Assembly: GCF_913055775.1 (NCBI RefSeq)
Contig: NZ_CAJXJX010000015.1
Span: 1-32,582, forward strand
Direction: 5' to 3'
Length of the DNA stretch: 32,582 nucleotides
Source of the DNA: an uncultured Demequina sp.
GTDB lineage: Bacteria > Actinomycetota > Actinomycetes > Actinomycetales > Demequinaceae
Shown here: positions 14,576-21,828 of the stretch, one piece after another
Layout: every line of letters starts with the position of its first letter
Position numbering within the stretch: position 1 is the first letter of the stretch
The notes under the pieces: model-generated
Databases searched by the model: none
Seen by the model: only the letters and a program-made list of their open reading frames with translations
What the model was told of the DNA's origin: nothing
Program-made: the position numbers and the translations under genes

Positions 14576-14995
14576 ATGGACTGGCTCACCTTCACGGACT
14601 TCCCTTGGCTGGGCGCTCTGCTGGCCTTTGTCGCCACGTTCATCCTGGGGTCCCTGTGGTACTCGCCGCGGATGTTCTTCAAGCCCTGGCAGCGCGCCGT
14701 GGGCTTCACGGACGAGGACATGAAGAACGCCAACATGGGGCTGTCGTTCGGCCAGATGGCGGTCGGCAACGTGATCGGCCTGGTGATCCTGGCGATGCTC
14801 CTGGTGGGACTGGGCGTGGACACGTGGTCCGGCGCGGCCGTCACGGGCGCGGCGGTCGGCTTCGCGATGCGTGGCGGCGCCCACCTCGTCCACGATGGAT
14901 TCGCCCTGCGCAGTCCCGTGGCGACCTGGATCGACATCGCTCACGACACGGTCTCCCTCGCGCTCGCGGGACTGGTGATCGGCCTGTTCCTGTAG
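14576..14995 (+). CDS. DUF1761 family membrane protein
   Basis: 139 aa, nearly all of it in four predicted membrane helices: about 10-30 (LGALLAFVATFILGSLWYS), 57-80 (MAVGNVIGLVILAMLLVGLG), 85-103 and 117-139. The motif LGSLWYSPRMFFKPWQRAVG after the first helix, then an acidic amphipathic stretch (FTDEDMKNANM), is typical of DUF1761 (PF08570), a family of small integral membrane proteins with no assigned function. It starts 3 nt after the SRPBCC stop codon and is probably translationally coupled to it, which hints that a soluble ligand-binding protein and this membrane protein work together. No other functional clue. Confidence 0.82.
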   Translation: MDWLTFTDFPWLGALLAFVATFILGSLWYSPRMFFKPWQRAVGFTDEDMKNANMGLSFGQMAVGNVIGLVILAMLLVGLGVDTWSGAAVTGAAVGFAMRGGAHLVHDGFALRSPVATWIDIAHDTVSLALAGLVIGLFL

Positions 14996-15051
14996 GCGAC
15001 ATCGGAATCGATGCTGGCCATTGCGCCTGATCTGGGCCAGGATGGGCCCGT

Positions 15052-15069
15052 GACCACCGGCCGGTGGTC
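15052..15069. promoter_or_regulatory. Perfect 18-bp palindrome upstream of the small protein and GGDEF-EAL genes
   Basis: GACCACCGGCCGGTGGTC is a perfect palindrome with no spacer, and GGTGGTCGCACCACC overlaps its right half. It is 57 bp after the DUF1761 stop codon and 113 bp before the next start. It could be a dimeric repressor operator or a terminator hairpin; there is no T tract after it. Confidence 0.5.
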
Positions 15070-15181
15070 GCACCACCGAGGACGATGGCGCCGGTGCTCC
15101 TCTCAGCGCACCGGACGGCTTCGGGGGCGGCGGGGGGACGTCGCCAGGCATCAGGTCGTCCCTGCATCAAGGGAGCACACG

Positions 15182-15292
15182 ATGGACAAGTGGAAGATCA
15201 TGGCCAACAGCAAGGTTCTGCGCGCCACCGCCGGCGCGAGCACCCTCATCGCGACTGCCGTCGTGGTGGGCGCTGGGTGGAAGTGGTACTGA
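15182..15292 (+). CDS. 36-aa single-span membrane peptide
   Basis: ATG 15182 is preceded by AGGGAG with a 6-nt spacer, a strong ribosome-binding site. The peptide has a basic N-terminus (MDKWKIMANSKVLRAT), one hydrophobic segment (GASTLIATAVVVGAG, about residues 17-31) and an aromatic/basic end, WKWY. This suggests a one-pass membrane peptide. Its last 16 nt overlap the likely start region of the GGDEF-EAL gene (GTG 15277 or 15283), so the two are probably translationally coupled. No family is recognised. It could be a regulator or anchor of the cyclic-di-GMP enzyme, or simply a leader that loads ribosomes. Confidence 0.65.
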   Translation: MDKWKIMANSKVLRATAGASTLIATAVVVGAGWKWY

Positions 15293-17343
15293 GCGGTACC
15301 CGGCTCGGTGGCGGCGCGAGTGCTCCAGCGCCCGCGCCGCCACGGAGCCTCACTGTCTACGTCCTGACCATCGCCGCGCTCGGCGCGGCTGCCCTGATCG
15401 CCGTGGTCTGGATGACTCCGTGGCAGGGCATGCTCGACGACCTGCCGCTCGCCGCGGCGGTCTTCCTTGCCGTGGCGGCGATCGTCGGCGAGATCCTGCC
15501 GATCAAGTTCGTGAGGCCCGGCAGCCCTACGCGGTCGCTGTCGACGTCAGCGCCGTTCGTTCTCGCGCTCATTCCCGTCGCCGGTCTCGCCGTCGCGGTC
15601 ATCGTGCAGCTCGTCGCGACCACGATCGACGACGTGCGCCTGCGCCGCGCGCCCGTCAAGTCGATCTTCAACTCGGGCCAGTACGTGCTGAGCGTGACGA
15701 TCGGCGGCGCGGTCTTCGCGATGCTCGCGAACCGGCCCCTCGTCGCCGGGCCCACCCCCGTCGCGCCGTCGGACCTGCTCGCGCTTCTCGCGGGCGGCCT
15801 CATGATGATCGCCGCCAACTGGCTGATCGTCGCGGGCGTCGTGTCGATCGCCACGGGCCAGCCGCTGCGCGCCATCATCGGCAGCGACATGCGCTTCTTC
15901 GCCGTCACCAACCTGGTCCTGCTGTCCGTGGGCGGCCTCGCCGCTGAGGTGTCGGGAGACGGAGCCTGGGCGCTCGCGCTCCTCGCAGCCCCCGTGATCG
16001 CGGCCCACGTGTTCGCCGCATCCGCGGCACGCCACGCCCACGACGCAACGCACGATTCGCTCACCGGGCTGGGCAACAGGAGCCAGCTCCAGGCGAACCT
16101 GGAGAGGGCCCTCGACGCGACCCGCACGGCGGGCACTGGAACGGCGCTGGTCCTGATCGACCTGGACCATTTCAAGGACTTCAACGACACCCTCGGCCAC
16201 CCCGTGGGCGACACCATCCTCACGACCGTCGGCGCAAGGCTGATCGCGGCCGCCCCGGAGGACGCCACCGTGCACCGATTGGGTGGAGACGAATTCGCCG
16301 TCATCGCCCCCGGCGGCCTGGTCGACGGCCAGGCGGTGGCGCGCGACCTGCTGGCCTGCTTCGACGAGCAGCTCCACATCGAGGGACTCGAACTGATCGT
16401 CCGGGCGAGCGCGGGCGTCGCCATTGCGCCCCAGCACGGCGACACCGTCGCCGACCTCATGAAGAACGCCGACATCGCTCTGTACCACGCGAAGCTCGAG
16501 CGCGACCGCATCAGCACGTTCGCGCCGGAGTTCGATGTCAACACGGTTGAGCGACTGCAACTGCTCGCGGACGTGCACGCGGCGCTCGACACGCGCCAGC
16601 TGCACGTCGTCTATCAGCCTCAGGTCGACCTCGCGACGGGGCGCATCGTGGGCGCCGAGGCGCTCGTGCGCTGGCACCACCCTCGAGGCCACATGATCGC
16701 TCCGGACGAGTTCATCCCGCTCGCCGAGAACTCCGGCCTGATCTTCCCGCTCACCGCGTACGTGCTCGACGAGGCTCTTGGGCAGCAGGCCCAGTGGCGC
16801 GCTCAGGGCTACGACCTGCGCATGGCCGTCAACCTCTCGGCCCGGCACCTGTCCGACCTCGGCCTGCCCGACCAGATCGCCGCCGCGCTCGCGCGCCACG
16901 ACGTGCCCGCATCGGCCCTCGTGCTCGAGGTGACGGAGACCGGGATCCTGTCCGACCCGGCCCGTGCAGACGTCGTGATCAAGGCCGTGCGCGCGCTCGG
17001 CGTGGAGATCGCGATCGACGACTACGGCACCGGCAACGCGTCGCTCAGCTACCTGAAGCGCCTCGAGATCGATGAACTGAAGGTCGACCGGTCATTCGTC
17101 AGCAGCATCGGCAGCGATCACCACGACCTCATCATCGTGCGCTCGACCATCGACCTCGCGCTCTCGCTCGACCTGCGGGTGGTAGCGGAGGGAATCGAGG
17201 ACGCCGAGACCGCTCGCGCGCTGCGCAAGCTCGGAAACGTCATCGGCCAGGGGCATCACCTGGGCTACCCGGTCGAGGCGGCGGAGCTCACCATCATGCT
17301 CGAGTCCCGTCGCGGTGCGAGCGCGCCGAGCCCGGGGGCGTAG
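15277..17343 (+). CDS. Membrane GGDEF-EAL cyclic-di-GMP synthase/phosphodiesterase
   Basis: About 688 aa from GTG 15277 (GGTGGG 6 nt upstream); GTG 15283 is also possible. The frame is open to 15064, but the upstream part has no similarity. About 7-8 TM helices (residues 30-260) form an uncharacterised membrane sensor module. The GGDEF domain (about 265-420) has an intact GGDEF motif at 336-340 and no RxxD I-site just ahead of it. The EAL domain (about 430-685) keeps E461-A-L, EVTET, DDYGTG, LKVDRSFV and AEGIED, so hydrolysis is expected. The protein may therefore both make and degrade c-di-GMP, with balance set by the membrane domain. The small peptide gene overlaps its start, and the DUF5317 gene follows after 3 nt. 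Confidence 0.9.
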   Translation: MEVVLSGTRLGGGASAPAPAPPRSLTVYVLTIAALGAAALIAVVWMTPWQGMLDDLPLAAAVFLAVAAIVGEILPIKFVRPGSPTRSLSTSAPFVLALIPVAGLAVAVIVQLVATTIDDVRLRRAPVKSIFNSGQYVLSVTIGGAVFAMLANRPLVAGPTPVAPSDLLALLAGGLMMIAANWLIVAGVVSIATGQPLRAIIGSDMRFFAVTNLVLLSVGGLAAEVSGDGAWALALLAAPVIAAHVFAASAARHAHDATHDSLTGLGNRSQLQANLERALDATRTAGTGTALVLIDLDHFKDFNDTLGHPVGDTILTTVGARLIAAAPEDATVHRLGGDEFAVIAPGGLVDGQAVARDLLACFDEQLHIEGLELIVRASAGVAIAPQHGDTVADLMKNADIALYHAKLERDRISTFAPEFDVNTVERLQLLADVHAALDTRQLHVVYQPQVDLATGRIVGAEALVRWHHPRGHMIAPDEFIPLAENSGLIFPLTAYVLDEALGQQAQWRAQGYDLRMAVNLSARHLSDLGLPDQIAAALARHDVPASALVLEVTETGILSDPARADVVIKAVRALGVEIAIDDYGTGNASLSYLKRLEIDELKVDRSFVSSIGSDHHDLIIVRSTIDLALSLDLRVVAEGIEDAETARALRKLGNVIGQGHHLGYPVEAAELTIMLESRRGASAPSPGA

Positions 17344-17346
17344 CGC

Positions 17347-17910
17347 GTGCTGGTCCTCGCGTTCTGTCTGCTCGCCGTGCTGTCGCCGCTGGTCGCGGGC
17401 CGCTGGCCTGCCGGGCTGCTGCTCGGCAGATGGCGGTGGCCGCTGCTGGTGTGGGCGGCACTGCTCACGCAGATCGTCATCATCGAGGTGGAGACGCCCG
17501 AGGCCGTCGCCTCGACGCTGCACGTCGCCACCTACGTGATGGCCCTCGCGTTCGTGTGGCTCAACCGCAAGGCCGCCGGCGTGCTGGTCGTCGGCGCGGG
17601 TGCCGCGCTGAACGGGATCACCATCGCGCTCAACGGTGGCGTGCTGCCCGCTCGCCCCGAAGCGGTGGAGGCCGCGGGCATCGACGTCGACCACGCATTC
17701 GTCAACGCCGGCGTGGTCGAGGACCCGGTGCTGCCGTGGCTGGGCGACGTCTTCGCGTGGCCCGAGCCACTGCCGCTCGCCAATACCTTCAGCGTCGGGG
17801 ACGTGCTGATCGTCGCCGGAGTGGCCATCGCGGCATGGGCGGGGTCGCAGCGCATCGGCGATGGCGAGACCCGGTCGGAGCGCGGCGACGTCGATACGAT
17901 GCACGGGTGA
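17347..17910 (+). CDS. DUF5317 family membrane protein
   Basis: 187 aa from GTG 17347, three bases after the GGDEF-EAL stop codon, so likely coupled to it. Four to five TM helices are visible (about 1-18, 30-48, 55-70, 75-92, 150-168). The family features are GAGAALNGITIALNGGVLP (about 78-96), a non-membrane loop containing VDHAFVNAGVVEDPVLPWLGDVF (as VDHAFVNAG and LPWLGDVF), and LANTFSVGDVLIVAG (about 141-155). DUF5317 proteins occur in Actinobacteria and Firmicutes without assigned function. Location in an operon with a cyclic-di-GMP enzyme suggests an envelope or signalling role, but that is inference. Confidence 0.8.
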   Translation: MLVLAFCLLAVLSPLVAGRWPAGLLLGRWRWPLLVWAALLTQIVIIEVETPEAVASTLHVATYVMALAFVWLNRKAAGVLVVGAGAALNGITIALNGGVLPARPEAVEAAGIDVDHAFVNAGVVEDPVLPWLGDVFAWPEPLPLANTFSVGDVLIVAGVAIAAWAGSQRIGDGETRSERGDVDTMHG

Positions 17911-17985
17911 CGGAGCCCCAGCGCTGGAGCGCTCTGTCGACGGGTTCCGCTCAGCCTCCATTGCCGCACACGCCGGCTCCCAGAT

Positions 17986-18059
17986 CGACAGCCACGCTCC
18001 ACTGCGGCGCTCAGATTCGCGGTCATTTGTCTGAGCGCGGTGGTGGAGCGTCAGTGTCG
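17986..18059. repeat. Long imperfect inverted repeat between DUF5317 and tRNA-Gly
   Basis: Arms 17995-18015 and 18030-18050 pair over 8 bp (CGCTCCAC/GTGGAGCG), skip 4 bp, then pair over 9 bp (GCGCTCAGA/TCTGAGCGC), with a 14-nt loop. An outer CGACA/TGTCG (17986-17990, 18055-18059) extends it. The 225-bp gap 17911-18135 holds no other recognisable feature apart from a short AGCGCT-GG-AGCGCT palindrome near 17922. Confidence 0.6.
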
Positions 18060-18135
18060 GTTGCGCGAGGTCGCCGCGTCCTGGTGGAGCAGCAGCGGTG
18101 GCGCACCGGGCGCGGCCCGAGCGGCGTGGTCGGAA

Positions 18136-18209
18136 TGGAGCGGGTGACGGGAATCGAACCCGCGTAATCAGTTTGGAAGACTGAGGCTCTACCATTGAGC
18201 TACACCCGC
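18136..18209 (-). tRNA. tRNA-Gly (anticodon TCC)
   Basis: Full cloverleaf on the minus strand: acceptor GCGGGTG/CACCCGC, D-arm GCTC/GAGC, anticodon arm TCAGT-CTTCCAA-ACTGA, and T-arm with TTCGATT. Discriminator T is followed by an encoded CCA (18138-18136). It reads GGA and, by wobble, other GGN codons. Divergent from tRNA-Pro. Confidence 0.95.
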
Positions 18210-18232
18210 GTGGCCTGCGCGAAGAGCTGTCC

Positions 18233-18247
18233 GCCCGCCGCATCGGC
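18233..18247 (-). repeat. Intergenic repeat copy with 1-bp insertion
   Basis: GCCGATGCGGCGGGC on the minus strand, the repeat core plus one G, in the 99-bp gap between the two tRNA genes. It lies at the probable start of the tRNA-Gly transcript. Confidence 0.55.
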
Positions 18248-18253
18248 GGGTAC

Positions 18254-18260
18254 TAGAGTA
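18254..18260. promoter_or_regulatory. Candidate shared -10 of the divergent tRNA genes
   Basis: TACTAGAGTA is almost self-complementary. It gives TAGAGT (18254-18259) on the plus strand for tRNA-Pro and TACTCT (18260-18255) on the minus strand for tRNA-Gly, each about 40-45 nt from its tRNA. -35 hexamers are unclear. Confidence 0.4.
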
Positions 18261-18308
18261 GCCGAGCCTGGCCAGTACCGGGTACCGCCCTCGCCGAGCG
18301 AGCGCGGA

Positions 18309-18382
18309 CGGGGTGTAGCGCAGCTTGGTAGCGCATCTGCTTTGGGAGCAGAGGGTCGCAGGTTCAAATCCTGTCACCCCGA
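18309..18382 (+). tRNA. tRNA-Pro (anticodon TGG)
   Basis: Cloverleaf: acceptor CGGGGTG/CACCCCG, D-arm GCGC/GCGC, anticodon arm TCTGC-TTTGGGA-GCAGA, T-arm GCAGG-TTCAAAT-CCTGT, discriminator A. CCA is not encoded, unlike the neighbouring tRNA-Gly gene. The following 115 bp to the acyltransferase stop contain only short GC palindromes (for example CTCGC-GCAT-GCGAG near 18418). Confidence 0.95.
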
Positions 18383-18497
18383 CGGCGACGACTCTCGCGG
18401 GAGCGTTCTTCGAGCGCCCTCGCGCATGCGAGAGATTGCGGCGGCAGAGACTGTGGGCTGCGGGCGTTCCCGTCGTTAGTGCTCAGGGCGGCGTGCC

Positions 18498-20546
18498 TCA
18501 CCGACCACCGGAGAGATGCGGTTCGATCTCGCGCTCGAGCAGTCCTGCGAGCGTGGCGCTGTACGTCGACGTCAGGTGGTGCTCGTCCGCGAACACGAGC
18601 GTCGCCCCCTGAACGATCGAGCACATGTCAGCGACACACAGGTACGGCTCGAGGTCGACGATGTGAGCGCCATGGTCTGCCGCCGAACCCGTGGCGGCCC
18701 GGATGACCACGTCCCGCAGAGGGTCGTCAAGATTCGCCAAGCACGGCGTGATGTCGCCGGGGTTGACAGCCGCGCACTCGTGCACGCCGCTCTCGAACTC
18801 GGGGTAGTCTCGGATCCAGATCACCGGCACGTCGGCCGGGAGCCCGTCGAGCAGTTCCGTCGTCGCAGCGGCCCATTCGTCCGCCGTGGCCGCGGTGTCG
18901 TGCTCCGGGTGATACGACCGGTTGGCGATCACGATGGCGTCGACGGGCTCCCGCGCGAGTGCGGCGTACGCTGCCTCTCTCCACGTTGCGCATCGGTCCT
19001 CGCGTCCTTCGCGCACGATCGGGAACGCCGGACATCCCTTCTCAGTGATCTGCCACACCGTCGTGTCAAGCGCCGCTGATGCCGCATTGAGGCCCGGCAT
19101 GAGCTGTGCGGCATGCGAGTCTCCAAGGAGTGCGATCCGATGCTTCGCGCCATCCGCACCCGTGTAGCACTTCTCGGCTCCAACTTTTGGAAGCTCGTCG
19201 AGGCACTTGCGGGAGTGGACGCCGTAGCCGGTGCCGCTCACCTCGCCGAGGGCGGGCTCGAGATTCGACGCGATCGTCGTGGTCGCGGTCACCGGCCTGC
19301 CCGCCTCGATCACCCGATCGCCCTCGCCGACGGAACCGAAGTCGCGGTTCGCGCTCACGACGTTGAGTGCGAGGATCGCGACCGCGATGGCTACCGTCGA
19401 CGCCGCTGCCGCTGTCAGGGTGAGCGCGGGTCTCGCTCCCCGCACGCGCAACGGCTGCTCGACGTACCGGTAGGTGAGGGCGGCAAGAACGAAGGTGCTG
19501 GCGACGCCGGCGAGCGCCAAGGTCCAGTGGTGCGAGGTCAGGACGATCGGGGGGAGGATCAACAGCGGCCAGTGCCAGAGGTAGAGGGAGTACGACCAGT
19601 CGCCGATGCGCTGCGTCGTCCGGGACGCGATGAGCGCGAGGCTGCGGCTGCGTCGATGCCACTCGTCGCCGGCCGCGATGACGAGCACCGTCCCGAGGAC
19701 GGGGGCGAGCGCGGCGACGCCGGGGAAGGCCGTTGATGCCCCGAACCAGAGGCAGGAGGCGCCGATCAGCACGATCCCGGCGAGGGCCATGATGCGGGCA
19801 TGCGCGAGTCGCATGGCGTACCGACCGGTCCAGAGCGCGACTGCTGCGCCCGCTGCGAACTCCCATGCCCGCGTGGCTGGCGAGAAGAACGCCCACGCCT
19901 GGTTGGCATCGGTGAGCCATAGCGACAGGGCAAATGACGCGGCAGCGACGGCGATGATCGTGGCGACGATTCCTGTCAACCGCTTCCGGGCCGCGACCCA
20001 TCCCGCGAACAGCAGGAGCGGCCACATGAGGTAGAACTGCTCCTCGACGCCCAGCGACCAGTAGTGCTGAACTGGGCTCGGTGCCGAGTCCGCGAGGTAA
20101 TCGGTCGATTGGTGGGCGAACCACAGGTTCGGTACGTAGAAGGCCGTGGCCAACAGGTCCTCGAAGGGGGAGCTCGTCGTTCGTGGGCCGTTGAAGAGTG
20201 GCCTGTCGAGCACCGGAACCACGGTCGCCAGGGCGACGGCCGTGGTCAGGAGAACCAGCATCGACGCTGGGAGGATGCGCCGCACGCGTCGCGCATAGAA
20301 GTCCGCGAAGCGCGGCGATCCGTACCTCTGGATCCTGTCGACGAGATGACTCGAGATCAAGAACCCCGAGATCACGAAGAAGACATCGACGCCGACGTAG
20401 CCTCCGGTGACGAACGGCACACCCGCGTGGAACGCGATGACGGCGATCACCGCGACTGCGCGAAGGAACTGAATGTCGGCACGCGGCGCCCGCGTGGGCC
20501 CTCGTTGGGCTCGCGGTTCGACGACTGTCTTCTGCTCGGTGCTCAC
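18498..20546 (-). CDS. Membrane acyltransferase with C-terminal SGNH domain (OafA/YrhL type)
   Basis: About 682 aa from GTG 20546, which has GGAGG 7 nt upstream; ATG 20552 is in frame but too close to that site. Residues about 20-375 form the acyltransferase-3 domain with ten or so TM helices, including FLRAVAVIAVIAFHAGVP with the essential His, YVGVDVFFVISGFLIS, FYARRVRRILPA and HYWSLGVEEQFYLMWPLLL. The outer C-terminal part (about 420-680) is an SGNH hydrolase-like domain with block I GDSHAAQ (catalytic Ser) and a C-terminal DEHHLT (Asp-His). Such fusions O-acetylate cell-wall or surface polysaccharides: the membrane part delivers acyl groups and the SGNH part transfers them outside. It follows a sulfotransferase gene by about 50 bp on the same strand. 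Confidence 0.88.
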   Translation of the reverse strand: MSTEQKTVVEPRAQRGPTRAPRADIQFLRAVAVIAVIAFHAGVPFVTGGYVGVDVFFVISGFLISSHLVDRIQRYGSPRFADFYARRVRRILPASMLVLLTTAVALATVVPVLDRPLFNGPRTTSSPFEDLLATAFYVPNLWFAHQSTDYLADSAPSPVQHYWSLGVEEQFYLMWPLLLFAGWVAARKRLTGIVATIIAVAAASFALSLWLTDANQAWAFFSPATRAWEFAAGAAVALWTGRYAMRLAHARIMALAGIVLIGASCLWFGASTAFPGVAALAPVLGTVLVIAAGDEWHRRSRSLALIASRTTQRIGDWSYSLYLWHWPLLILPPIVLTSHHWTLALAGVASTFVLAALTYRYVEQPLRVRGARPALTLTAAAASTVAIAVAILALNVVSANRDFGSVGEGDRVIEAGRPVTATTTIASNLEPALGEVSGTGYGVHSRKCLDELPKVGAEKCYTGADGAKHRIALLGDSHAAQLMPGLNAASAALDTTVWQITEKGCPAFPIVREGREDRCATWREAAYAALAREPVDAIVIANRSYHPEHDTAATADEWAAATTELLDGLPADVPVIWIRDYPEFESGVHECAAVNPGDITPCLANLDDPLRDVVIRAATGSAADHGAHIVDLEPYLCVADMCSIVQGATLVFADEHHLTSTYSATLAGLLEREIEPHLSGGR

Positions 20547-20598
20547 GTCCATGCCTCCCCCGTCCGCGGCCGCCGCGATCGCCGAATCGTCAAGACTC

Positions 20599-21480
20599 TC
20601 ACAGCACGTAGTGCGCGTTGGGCCAGAGCGCGCGAATGTCCCGGTCGGGGAAGCGCTCGGCCACGAACTCGTAGGTGGGGCGCAGCGAACGCGCCACCTT
20701 GCGCAGTGTCGCGGCGTCGGGTCCGTCGTCGCTACGCGGGCTGGACACGTTCTTGCGCTCGGCGAAGTCGGGCTCGATCATGTCGATCCCCAGGAAACGG
20801 CAGATGTCCTGCACCGTGTCGCGCGTGAACAGTTCCTCGTAGAACCCGAAGTAGGCGTCCTCCTCCGGGAAGGTCGCGTCGATGCGCCGGATGGTGTCCT
20901 CATATCGACTGCGGCTCGCGTAGATCTCCTTGCGGTGCCACTTCAGCAGCATGGTCTCCGCGTCGGCTCCGAGGTTTTCAGGGACGTCGCGCGCGCGCAT
21001 CCGGATCTGGGAGTAGATGCGCTCGACGGGGTCGCGCATCAGGAACATGGCGGCAGGCCGCATCCCCCGGCGGCTGACCTCTGCGCGCACCTCTTCCAGC
21101 CGGCGCTGCGGGAGAAGCGCGTAGATGGGCGTGTAGTCGGCGGTCAGGCGCACCTCGGGATCGGCGTGCGCGAGTGTGGAGAAGTAGTCGTAGTAGACGC
21201 GTGTGTCGGCGATCATCGCCGCGCGATGCAGGTGGCGCGGCCCGATCTCTTCCCCGCGCAGGCCACGCTCCGCAGCCGCGATCGCGCCGTCGAAAGCGCG
21301 CCGCGCGGCCGACGGGTAGTCCAGGTCGATCGCGTCCAGCACGTGGTACTCCTTGAAGTAGCCGCCGTCGAACTGCGGCGACCTGTCAAGGTAGGCGTGA
21401 AGCCAAGTGGTGCCCGCCTTCTGGGCGCCGAGCCCCAGGAGGAAGGTGGGGGAGGGGCTTCGCCGCTTGGTGCCGAACAT
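20599..21480 (-). CDS. PAPS-dependent sulfotransferase
   Basis: 293 aa, start ATG 21480 with GGAG 7 nt upstream. The 5'-phosphosulfate loop is GAQKAGTTW (18-26, Lys21 catalytic) and the 3'-phosphate motif is LMRDPVERIYSQIRM (147-161, Arg149 and Ser157). This is the Sulfotransfer_1/3 fold, which moves sulfate from PAPS to a hydroxyl or amine on a carbohydrate or lipid. There is no signal peptide; it is cytoplasmic. The C-terminal part resembles heparan/carbohydrate-type bacterial members (KNVSSPRSD, then a helical end). It precedes the SGNH acyltransferase gene in an apparent two-gene operon, suggesting sulfated and acylated surface glycans. A candidate -10 is TAGATT (21527-21522, minus). Confidence 0.85.
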   Translation of the reverse strand: MFGTKRRSPSPTFLLGLGAQKAGTTWLHAYLDRSPQFDGGYFKEYHVLDAIDLDYPSAARRAFDGAIAAAERGLRGEEIGPRHLHRAAMIADTRVYYDYFSTLAHADPEVRLTADYTPIYALLPQRRLEEVRAEVSRRGMRPAAMFLMRDPVERIYSQIRMRARDVPENLGADAETMLLKWHRKEIYASRSRYEDTIRRIDATFPEEDAYFGFYEELFTRDTVQDICRFLGIDMIEPDFAERKNVSSPRSDDGPDAATLRKVARSLRPTYEFVAERFPDRDIRALWPNAHYVL

Positions 21481-21682
21481 GGTGGAACTCCGTAGCGTCG
21501 GTCGTGCGGTGGCTTGGGGGCAATCTAGCGCACATCGATTCCCCGCCGGCCTCCGTCTCGACGCACGCCGACGCGGCTATGCATGAGGGCACAATGGGGC
21601 GGCGCTGCCATGCCGACGCCCGCGCGCCGAACTCCACCGTGGGCCTTCGCCCCAGGCGTGCATCGAGGCGCGAGGGGCTGAG

Positions 21683-21719
21683 CAGGGCGATGCGCGATGG
21701 ACAGGGGAGCATCGCCCTG
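21683..21719. repeat. Perfect 11-bp inverted repeat upstream of the tig promoter
   Basis: CAGGGCGATGC (21683-21693) and GCATCGCCCTG (21709-21719) with a 15-nt loop end 10 bp before the tig -35 box. It could be an operator or attenuating structure. No plus-strand gene lies immediately upstream that would need a terminator. The rest of the gap 21481-21682 shows only the sulfotransferase start signals. Confidence 0.55.
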
Positions 21720-21729
21720 AGCGAACCGA

Positions 21730-21759
21730 TTGGGCCTCAGCCCACACGGCGACTAGACT
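21730..21759 (+). promoter_or_regulatory. Promoter of tig
   Basis: TTGGGC (21730-21735) and TAGACT (21754-21759) with an 18-nt spacer. Predicted +1 near 21766 gives a 5' UTR of about 63 nt ending with an AGGAG ribosome-binding site (7 nt before GTG). Confidence 0.65.
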
Positions 21760-21828
21760 CTTAGGGTTGCCCGACTGCGGCGTGCCCGCATACGGCCAAG
21801 CCAGCACCCCATTCACAGGAGCACATCA

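Noticed and set aside
14996-15181. Possible c-di-GMP riboswitch ahead of the GGDEF-EAL gene
   Set aside because: The gap has palindromes, but I could not find the conserved GEMM core or a tetraloop/receptor layout; a covariance search would be needed to reconsider it.
18309-21500. tRNA-Pro 3' end as a phage or island attachment site
   Set aside because: No second copy of the tRNA-Pro T-arm/acceptor sequence and no integrase gene were seen in the following region.
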